A stretch of 22,026 bases of DNA from CAZKUN01 sp964555935 (GTDB lineage: Bacteria > Armatimonadota > Zipacnadia > Zipacnadales > VGFC01): assembly GCA_964555935.1 (NCBI GenBank), contig CAZKUN010000157.1:1-22026 (forward strand), written 5' to 3'. A model generated the notes under the pieces. The model saw only the letters and a list, made by a program, of their open reading frames with translations, ran no database searches and had not been told where the DNA came from. Below, one piece after another: positions 7,032 to 13,506 of this stretch. The position numbers and the translations under genes are program-made. Every line of letters starts with the position of its first letter. The stretch's first letter is position 1.

Positions 7032-7718
7032 ATGGCGGACCTTTCTTACGAAGACATTTCGCGAATGATCGACCACTCCTTGCTGAACCCCACCATCACG
7101 GCCGACGAGCTTGAGGCGGGCTGTCAACTCGCGGTCGACTACAAGTGCGGCAGCGTCTGCATCATGCCGCATTACCTCAAGCGCTGCTCCGAAATCCTGG
7201 CGGGCTCCGGTTGCGCGGCGAGCACAACGATCGGCTTTCCGCATGGCTGCAACACGACGGCCATCAAACTCCTCGAGGCGACGCGAGCGCTGTCTGATGG
7301 TGGCCAGGAACTCGACATGGTCGTCAACATCAGCCGAGTGCTGAGCGGCGACTGGCGCTATGTGCGCGCCGATATAGCGGCCGTCATCGAGGTTGCTCGA
7401 AGCGAGGGGCAGAAGGTCAAGGTCATCTTCGAGAACTGCTACCTGAACGATGCCCAAAAAATCGCGCTGTGTGAGATCTGCGGCGAGTTGCGCGCCGACT
7501 GGGTCAAGACCTCCACCGGCTACGGCACCGGCGGCGCGACGGATGAGGACCTGAAGCTCATGCGCGAGCACTCGCCCGATCACGTGCAGGTGAAGGCGGC
7601 CGGCGGCGTGCGGACCTATGAGCGGCTGCTCGAAGTACGCGAGATCGGCGTATCCCGCGTCGGCGCGAGCGCGACCGTTGTGATGCTTGACGAGGCGAAA
7701 CGTCAGTTGGGAGCATAG
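7032..7718 (+). CDS. deoC: DeoC-family class I aldolase (deoxyribose-phosphate aldolase-like)
   Basis: A 228-residue class I aldolase of the DeoC family. The key residues are present: D95 in DMVVN, the Schiff-base lysine K159 in WVKTSTG followed by YGTGGAT, and the proton-relay lysine K188 in KAAGGVRT. DeoC itself splits 2-deoxyribose 5-phosphate into glyceraldehyde 3-phosphate and acetaldehyde. However, the N-terminal motif reads IDHSLLNPT where typical DeoC has a Lys after the two Leu, and no nucleoside phosphorylase, thymidine phosphorylase or phosphopentomutase is nearby. Its neighbours are a sugar isomerase, a sugar kinase and a glycyl radical enzyme, so it may be a retro-aldolase for another phosphorylated sugar. 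The symbol refers to the family; the true substrate is uncertain. Confidence 0.88.
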   Translation: MADLSYEDISRMIDHSLLNPTITADELEAGCQLAVDYKCGSVCIMPHYLKRCSEILAGSGCAASTTIGFPHGCNTTAIKLLEATRALSDGGQELDMVVNISRVLSGDWRYVRADIAAVIEVARSEGQKVKVIFENCYLNDAQKIALCEICGELRADWVKTSTGYGTGGATDEDLKLMREHSPDHVQVKAAGGVRTYERLLEVREIGVSRVGASATVVMLDEAKRQLGA

Positions 7719-9974
7719 ATGCGCATACCGGCGGATCACGATTCTACAGCGATGCTCGCGCTGCGGCGAGACATACTGGACTCGCCACTGGCCGTTGGGC
7801 TCGCGCGAGCGGAGGCCTACACGCGCGTGTTCCAGGCGAACGAGGGCGCGCCCTGGATTGTCGCCAAGGCGACGGCCTTCCGCGAGCATCTACAGACAGT
7901 GCCGCTCTTCGTGCGGGAGCACGACCGGCTCGCCGGATCGATCGCCGAGACGCCCGGCGCGATGAACGTGTACGTCGAACTGGGCATCGGCGAGAACAGC
8001 ATCTTCACCAACGAGGACCCCCATCGCGAGGGCTACCTCGACGGGCAAGTTCCCGACGAGATCCAGGAGTACTGGGAGCACCGGAATCTCTGGGGCCGGC
8101 ACCGGGCGTACATGGCGACAGTCGAGGGCGAATCGCAAGAGCGCGCGCGCAACGCGGAGTACAAGTTCATCTCATATCAGGGCCACCTCAGCCCTAGCTA
8201 CACCGAGGTGTTGGAGATCGGGCTCGGCGGACTGCTTGAGCAGGTCAGGCGGAGACGCGAGGGCGAGATCGATCCCCGCAGCCTCGAATTCCTGACAGCC
8301 GCGGAGCAGAGCCTGCTCGGCGTGAGAGAGTGGATTCAGCGCTACGCGAAGCTGCTCACTGGCGAGATGTCGCGCATCGCCACCAAGGTCGCCACCGAGC
8401 CGCCATCGACCTTCCGCGAGGCGCTCCAACTCATCTGGTTCATCCACCAGGCAGTGCATATCGAGGGCCACGGTTACTCCAACACCCCCGACCGCATCGA
8501 CCAGGTGCTGTACCCGTTCTACCGCCGCGACATCGACGAAGGCACGCTCGCCGACGATGAGGTCCTCGGCCTGCTCGAAAACCTCGTCCTGAAGATGCGC
8601 GACAACACGTTCTGGAGCGTGGAACACAACCTCACGCAAGGCCTGTGCGTGGGCGGATCAACACCAAGCGGCGACGACCAGACCAACGAGCTGTCCTGGT
8701 TGCTTATCGAGGCCGCGGACCGAATGAGCGTGCCCGAGCCGCTGGTCTGGATCCGCTGGCACCCGGAGATCGACCAGGAGTTCTTCGACTTCTGCCTGTC
8801 GAAACTCGCCGGATCGACGTGCTTCCCGCTGATGATGAGCGACACCGCCGTGCCGCACATGCTCATGGAACTCGGCGCCAGCCGCGACGACGCGTTCAAC
8901 TACGTCCCGGCGGGCTGCAACGAGCTGGCGATTCCGGGCATGGCCTACTTCAACCCGGCCACGAACGTCAGCTACCTGAACGCGCTGCAGCTTGCGATGA
9001 CAGGCGGCAAGTTCTTCCACCAAGCCGGCGATCGCGATGTAGCGAGCTTCGCGACGTTCGACGAGTTCACCGAGGCAATCGGCCTGCACATGCGGCGCCA
9101 CATCGAGGCCAGCTATGCCCACGGCATGGCGATGCTGCGCTCTCAGATCCGCTGGGGCCAGACCCCGTTTACCTCCTGCTTCTTCGACGGATGCGTCGAC
9201 CGCGCCCGCGACATGGTCGAGGGCACCAAGCACAACATCCTCTCGTGTGGCGGCACGAGCTTCCCGAACATGGTCGACTCGCTCGTGGCGATCCGCGAGG
9301 TGGTGTACGAGAAGGGCGATGCGACGCTCGGGGAGATCGTCGAGGCGTGTCGCGCGAACTACGAGGGGCACGAAGACCTGCGCCGGAAGCTGCTCGCCGC
9401 TCCGAAACACGGGAACGATGACCCGAGGCTGCAAGACATCGTCACGCTGGTTGAGCGGCTCCGCGACGAACCGATGAAGGAGATATGCCGGGACCCGCGC
9501 GACGGCACCCCCTTCGGCAATTGCCACGTCGTGCGCTCGGGAGCCGTGCGCGGCGGCCAGTGGACGCCCGCAACGCCGGACGGCAGGCTGCACCCGACGC
9601 CACTGGCGAGTTCCGTCGCGGCGGCGTGTGGGCAAGAGCAGAGCGGCCCCACCGCAGTGCTGAAGTCGATCCTGCAGATGAACCCGATCAAGAGCTGGCA
9701 ATGCGGCTACAACGCCAACATCCGCTTCCAGGAATCGATGCTTGCCGAGGCAGGCAACCGCAAGAAGGTCCGCGCGATGCTGAACGCTTTCTTCGGCGGC
9801 GGCGGGCAAGAGCTCCAGATCAACTGCGTCGACACCGCGACCCTCCGGCAGGCTCAGGCCGACCCCGCCGAGTACCGTGATCTCGTCGTGAGAGTCGCGG
9901 GCTTCAGCGAGTTCTTCACCAAGCTCGACCCCGACATCCAGGAAGACGTCATCGCCCGCACTGAGCACGAGTAG
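7719..9974 (+). CDS. Glycyl radical enzyme, pyruvate formate-lyase/dehydratase family
   Basis: A 751-residue glycyl radical enzyme. The C-terminal radical loop is clear: G728 in RVAGFSEFF, followed by the family's QEDVIARTEH. The active-site thiyl cysteine is C400 in AGCNEL, followed by E402, giving the C-x-E arrangement of glycerol/propanediol dehydratases, choline lyase and related eliminases rather than the double Cys of true pyruvate formate-lyase. The SNTPDRIDQVLYPFY segment is also typical. It would use a thiyl radical to remove water, amine or sulfite from a small substrate, or to cleave a C-C bond, and would be oxygen-sensitive. The ATG follows the aldolase TAG with no gap, with a GGGAG site inside the aldolase, so the two are translationally coupled. 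The radical-SAM activase it needs is not in the window. Confidence 0.9.
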   Translation: MRIPADHDSTAMLALRRDILDSPLAVGLARAEAYTRVFQANEGAPWIVAKATAFREHLQTVPLFVREHDRLAGSIAETPGAMNVYVELGIGENSIFTNEDPHREGYLDGQVPDEIQEYWEHRNLWGRHRAYMATVEGESQERARNAEYKFISYQGHLSPSYTEVLEIGLGGLLEQVRRRREGEIDPRSLEFLTAAEQSLLGVREWIQRYAKLLTGEMSRIATKVATEPPSTFREALQLIWFIHQAVHIEGHGYSNTPDRIDQVLYPFYRRDIDEGTLADDEVLGLLENLVLKMRDNTFWSVEHNLTQGLCVGGSTPSGDDQTNELSWLLIEAADRMSVPEPLVWIRWHPEIDQEFFDFCLSKLAGSTCFPLMMSDTAVPHMLMELGASRDDAFNYVPAGCNELAIPGMAYFNPATNVSYLNALQLAMTGGKFFHQAGDRDVASFATFDEFTEAIGLHMRRHIEASYAHGMAMLRSQIRWGQTPFTSCFFDGCVDRARDMVEGTKHNILSCGGTSFPNMVDSLVAIREVVYEKGDATLGEIVEACRANYEGHEDLRRKLLAAPKHGNDDPRLQDIVTLVERLRDEPMKEICRDPRDGTPFGNCHVVRSGAVRGGQWTPATPDGRLHPTPLASSVAAACGQEQSGPTAVLKSILQMNPIKSWQCGYNANIRFQESMLAEAGNRKKVRAMLNAFFGGGGQELQINCVDTATLRQAQADPAEYRDLVVRVAGFSEFFTKLDPDIQEDVIARTEHE

Positions 9975-10047
9975 GGCGCCGGCGCTCCCTCGGAAACTGC
10001 GCGAAACATCCCTGAACGCGGGCTGTCAAACACATTGGCGACGGACC

Positions 10048-10072
10048 CGTCGCGGGGCAGGATGCCCCGACG
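10048..10072. repeat. Imperfect hairpin CGTC(GC)GGGGC-AGGAT-GCCCCGACG
   Basis: Nine base pairs form with a two-base bulge around a five-base loop, between the glycyl radical enzyme and the aminotransferase. There is no T run after it on either strand. It may be a factor-assisted terminator, or another member of the dispersed palindromes in this genome. Confidence 0.4.
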
Positions 10073-10146
10073 AGCGCCCATGCACGTCGGTTGCCTTGCG
10101 AATTGAGCGATCCGAACCAAGTCGACGCCAATGGACTGGGTTCGTG

Positions 10147-10155
10147 AAGAAGAGG
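10147..10155 (+). promoter_or_regulatory. Ribosome binding site AAGAAGAGG choosing the GTG start at 10163
   Basis: The purine-rich site ends seven bases before the GTG at 10163 but only four before the alternative TTG at 10160. An in-frame TGA at 10145-10147 blocks any earlier start. GTG at 10163 is therefore the better start. Confidence 0.6.
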
Positions 10156-10162
10156 TGCGTTG

Positions 10163-11266
10163 GTGAAGGTCCCCGTCTGCGATTTGAAGGCCGGTTACGA
10201 GCCGATCCGCGAGCAGGTCCTCCAAGCCATCGACGAGTGTCTCCAGGGAATGCAGTTGTTCTTGGGCCCAAATGTTCAGGCCCTTGAGAAGTCCTGGGCC
10301 GAGTACTGCGCCGCCACGCACTGCGTCGGGCTGGCGAATGGCACCGACGCCATCGTCCTGCTCCTCAAAGCCGCGGGCGTCGGGCCCGGCGATGAGGTCA
10401 TCACCACGCCGTTCACGTTCTTCGCGACCATCGAAGCGATCGCCCATGTCGGAGCGACGCCCGTGTTCGTCGACATCGACCCCGCGACATTCTGCATCAA
10501 TGCCAAGCTGATCGAGGCGGCCGTGACGCCCCAGACGAAGGCGATCCTGGCGGTGCATCTCTACGGCCACCCGGCGGAGATGGACACGATCCTCGACATC
10601 GCGAAGCGCCACGACCTGCTCGTATTCGAGGACGCGGCTCAGGCGCACGGAGCGGGGTACAAGGGGCAGCGGATCGGCTCATTCGGCGACGGCGCGTCCT
10701 TCAGCTTCTACTTCACCAAGAACCTCGGCGCTTTCGGCGAGGCGGGAGCGGTCACGACGAACCGCGACGACATCGCCCAAGTGCTCCAGGAACTCCGCAA
10801 CCACGGCGAGGTCTCGAAGTACGTCCACGAGCGCATTGGCTACAACAACCGCATCGACGAGATCCAGGCGGCGATCCTCAACATCCGCCTGCCGATGCTC
10901 GACGATTACAACAACGCGCGCCGAGCCATCGCGACGCGGTACGACCAGGCGCTCGCCGACACGAGCCTGACGCTCCCCACCGAGGCGGAGGGAGCCCACC
11001 ACGTCTACCACCTGTACGTCGTCCGCAGCGACCGTCGGGATGAGTTGGCGGAGCATCTCACGGCGAATGAGATCGGGTTCTCGCTACACTACCGGCGCCC
11101 GTGCCATCTGCAAGAAGCGGTGACGGCCCTCGGCAATGAGACGCCGAGCCTCCCCATCGCCGAGACACTGGGGGACGAGATCCTGGCGCTGCCAATGTAC
11201 CCGCAACTGACCGAGGAGCAGCAGGCCTACGTCATCGGCAATGTACGCGAGTTCGAAGGCGTCTAA
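10163..11266 (+). CDS. DegT/DnrJ/EryC1/StrS-family PLP sugar aminotransferase
   Basis: A 367-residue aspartate-aminotransferase-fold enzyme that would transfer an amino group, usually from glutamate, to a nucleotide-linked keto sugar. The PLP-binding lysine is K186 in the FTKNLGAFGEAG motif; D157 in FEDAAQAHGA contacts the cofactor ring; NGTDA (59-63) binds the phosphate; the LYGHPAEMD stretch is typical of the NDP-3-keto- or 4-keto-sugar aminotransferases. The GTG start is chosen from the ribosome site and an upstream stop. No nucleotide-sugar dehydratase, isomerase or acetyltransferase lies beside it, so the amino sugar product cannot be named. Its stop codon overlaps by four bases with the stop of the convergent beta-helix gene. 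It may serve envelope glycan or O-antigen synthesis. Confidence 0.88.
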   Translation: MKVPVCDLKAGYEPIREQVLQAIDECLQGMQLFLGPNVQALEKSWAEYCAATHCVGLANGTDAIVLLLKAAGVGPGDEVITTPFTFFATIEAIAHVGATPVFVDIDPATFCINAKLIEAAVTPQTKAILAVHLYGHPAEMDTILDIAKRHDLLVFEDAAQAHGAGYKGQRIGSFGDGASFSFYFTKNLGAFGEAGAVTTNRDDIAQVLQELRNHGEVSKYVHERIGYNNRIDEIQAAILNIRLPMLDDYNNARRAIATRYDQALADTSLTLPTEAEGAHHVYHLYVVRSDRRDELAEHLTANEIGFSLHYRRPCHLQEAVTALGNETPSLPIAETLGDEILALPMYPQLTEEQQAYVIGNVREFEGV

Positions 11267-13506
11267 CGCACTCCATGGTTCAGCGCCAAATCCACCTCGC
11301 CAAGCCGACGAAGGTCGTCAAGCGCGAGGCTGACGTCGGCGAGGGCCTCCGGCGTGTAGTCATCCTTGGCCTCGACATCAGCCGGCGTGACATCGTCGCC
11401 CTCCACGAAGCCGACGCTCTCGTTGCCGATGAGATAGGTCGTAGCCGTGTCGGTCTTCGTCAACGCGAGATGCGTTCGGTAGAAGCAACTCCCCAGGAAG
11501 AAGAGATCCACCGGGCGCGTCCCCTCATGCACCACGGTTACCGCCGTGGGCTCCACGTATAGCTGCTCCGGCCCGAAGAAGATCTGGCCCGCATAGTTGC
11601 TAACGCGCATCGCCGTGCCCTTGTCGGCCTCGTCTTCCCCCACAGTGAAATGAAGCTTCGCTCCGCCGATCGTCGCGCGCCCCTCGGGCGCGTCGGGCGT
11701 CCCCTCGAAAACGAACCCGTTATTCGCCTGCTCCACGTAGAAGTCGCTCATCACGATGCTGTGACTGTCGCGCAGGTAGAGACCATGCGTGACAAGCGTC
11801 GCGAGCCGTGTCATGAAGCCCAGGAAGCCCGTTCGTCGCGTGTCCGAGCCCTCGACGATGATGGATCCCTCGAACGTCGTGTTGCCGATAATGGTCGCGC
11901 GCGCGCAGTCGGTGAATCGCAGGTTCCCCTGCACGTGGCGCATGACAACGACCGCGTTCTCGCCGAGACCGGAGAAGCGCAGTCCCTGTCTCTCCGGTTG
12001 TCGCTGGTACATGCCGTAGGCGAAGACGCCGTCATACGTCATGCGTGATGCCGCGTCCGAGCCCGTCTGGTGGATGTCGATTCCGTTCGTCGCCGGGCCA
12101 CCGTCGTGGTGGCCGACCGCGAGGTGCTCGAGCGTGACGTTGTCGGGGTCGTGGATCGCGAACACTGTTCCGCCCTCTTCCCCGCGCCACCTCACCCGCG
12201 TCACGAAGCCGCTGCCACCCACGCGGTAGTCGCTACCGGTGATCCGCAGCGTCTCGCTCACGATGTACGCGCCCGTCGGCAGGTACGCCAGCGCTCCATC
12301 GCCATGCTCCCGCGCCGCGTCGATCGCGGCTTGGATCGCCGCCGTGTCGTCAGCCGCGCCATCGCCAACGGCACCGAAGTCGCGCTTGACATCGAACAGG
12401 GCGGTCGGGATGTCGGCAGTGTCTCGCAGGAACGTCTGCTTGGCCGAGGCAATCGACCCCGTCCGCTCGCCGGCGGGAACCACGTAAACGTTGGCGTTGT
12501 GCTGCGCGGGAAGGACGCCCCCGGCGCTCTCGGTACGGTTCTCCGAGACAATCAGCCGCTGGCCGCCGCGCGGGATTCGCACCGGCGACGCGTCCGACGG
12601 TGGATCGGTGAAGACGCAGTCGAACACCAACGCCGGCGCGCTGCTTATCGAAATCGCGCCGCCATCGCCCGTCCAGCCGGAGACCTGGCAGTCCTGGATG
12701 CTGATCGGGCTCACGGAGTTTGCATGAGAGATGAACTTCGCGGAGCCGACGGACGTGCAGCGCCGGACGGAGCACGCGTGCTCGGGCGCGGATTGGATGT
12801 CGACCGTAGTGCTCCCCTCGAAATGGGTGTTGCGGGCGTAGAAGTTGCCGTGCGAGCAGTCGATCCCAATGCCGCACCGGCGGAATTCACAGCCGTCGAA
12901 TGTGTAGTTGTAATCATTGAAGTTGATGAACCGCACGCCGCATCCGCAGTCCTCGAAGAGGCAATTATCGAAGTTCGTTTCTGCCAGCGCGTACTTGTCC
13001 TCGTGGTCGGCGAGAATCGCGGCCTCGGTGAAGTTGCGGAACGCGAGATGCTGGTGGAGCACTTCGGTCTCAAACCGATTGTCGGAGTGGTGAAAGAACC
13101 CGACCGACGCCTTGCCTTGCCCCTCAAAGGTCAGCCCAACGTAACGCGAGTAAGCCACGCCATCGTCCATGAACACGCGGCCGCCGGCTTCCCCATCCCA
13201 GACGAGTTTCGTGTCGCGCCCATGCCCGACCACTAGCGCGCCGATTCGCGGCCCGACGAGAGTCAGCGTCTCCGTGACGCGATACGTGCCGGGCGGTAGG
13301 TAGACCGCGGACCCGTCGGTGATCGTATCCAGCGCGCTTTGGATCGCGCTCGTGTCGTCTGCCGCGCCATCGCCTACCGCGCCGAACTCGCGTACGCTGA
13401 CCCAATCAGACCGAGGCTCCCAGTCGAGAGCCGGGATATCCGCCTGTCCGATGCAGGCTGTGCCGGACAGGACCAGCAGCAGAGCGGCTGAAGCGCGCAT
13501 CATCAT
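11263..13506 (-). CDS. Exported tandem pectate-lyase-3/GH55-like beta-helix protein
   Basis: A 747-residue protein with an N-terminal hydrophobic export signal (about 4-18). A Cys at 18 makes a lipoprotein possible, but the preceding residues are not a good lipobox. Two copies of the right-handed beta-helix entry motif FGAVGDGAADDT occur, at residues 41-52 and 377-388, each followed by AIQxAxD and a Y-L-P-x-G-x-Y strand. The protein is therefore an internal duplication of the pectate_lyase_3 unit, the two-domain layout of GH55-type enzymes. It probably binds or cleaves an extracellular polysaccharide; no catalytic residue can be assigned. Its start overlaps the stop of the upstream beta-helix gene by ATGA. 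Three ATG codons stand in a row, and the GGAGG site is spaced best for the second or third, so the start may shift by up to six bases. Confidence 0.8.
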   Translation of the reverse strand: MMMRASAALLLVLSGTACIGQADIPALDWEPRSDWVSVREFGAVGDGAADDTSAIQSALDTITDGSAVYLPPGTYRVTETLTLVGPRIGALVVGHGRDTKLVWDGEAGGRVFMDDGVAYSRYVGLTFEGQGKASVGFFHHSDNRFETEVLHQHLAFRNFTEAAILADHEDKYALAETNFDNCLFEDCGCGVRFINFNDYNYTFDGCEFRRCGIGIDCSHGNFYARNTHFEGSTTVDIQSAPEHACSVRRCTSVGSAKFISHANSVSPISIQDCQVSGWTGDGGAISISSAPALVFDCVFTDPPSDASPVRIPRGGQRLIVSENRTESAGGVLPAQHNANVYVVPAGERTGSIASAKQTFLRDTADIPTALFDVKRDFGAVGDGAADDTAAIQAAIDAAREHGDGALAYLPTGAYIVSETLRITGSDYRVGGSGFVTRVRWRGEEGGTVFAIHDPDNVTLEHLAVGHHDGGPATNGIDIHQTGSDAASRMTYDGVFAYGMYQRQPERQGLRFSGLGENAVVVMRHVQGNLRFTDCARATIIGNTTFEGSIIVEGSDTRRTGFLGFMTRLATLVTHGLYLRDSHSIVMSDFYVEQANNGFVFEGTPDAPEGRATIGGAKLHFTVGEDEADKGTAMRVSNYAGQIFFGPEQLYVEPTAVTVVHEGTRPVDLFFLGSCFYRTHLALTKTDTATTYLIGNESVGFVEGDDVTPADVEAKDDYTPEALADVSLALDDLRRLGEVDLALNHGVR
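13443..13471. repeat. Inverted repeat CCTGTCCG ... CGGACAGG within a signal-peptide coding region
   Basis: Perfect eight-base arms are separated by 13 bases, 35-64 bases into the tandem beta-helix gene. The arms carry the same CCTGTC/GACAGG core as the palindromes at 3974-4044 and 5095-5113. It may be a captured repeat or simply chance in GC-rich sequence. Confidence 0.35.

Larger units (their letters stand above)
9975..10162. other. Intergenic region after the operon, with one imperfect hairpin
   Basis: No gene is visible. The only structure I can support is the imperfect hairpin at 10048-10072. A GGGCGCC/GGCGCTCCC self-complementary stretch follows the glycyl radical enzyme stop but has no proper loop. 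The gap suggests that the aminotransferase is a separate transcription unit, though no clear promoter is seen. Confidence 0.5.

Noticed and set aside
8658..9968. A 436-codon minus-strand frame opposite the glycyl radical enzyme
   Set aside because: Antisense shadow of a gene with all catalytic motifs intact; no motif or ribosome site of its own.
5130..9974. A bacterial microcompartment locus around the glycyl radical enzyme
   Set aside because: No shell protein, aldehyde dehydrogenase or activase gene is visible in the window.
12070..13236. A 388-codon plus-strand frame opposite the tandem beta-helix gene
   Set aside because: Antisense shadow: low-complexity Arg/Val/Asp-rich sequence with no family motif.
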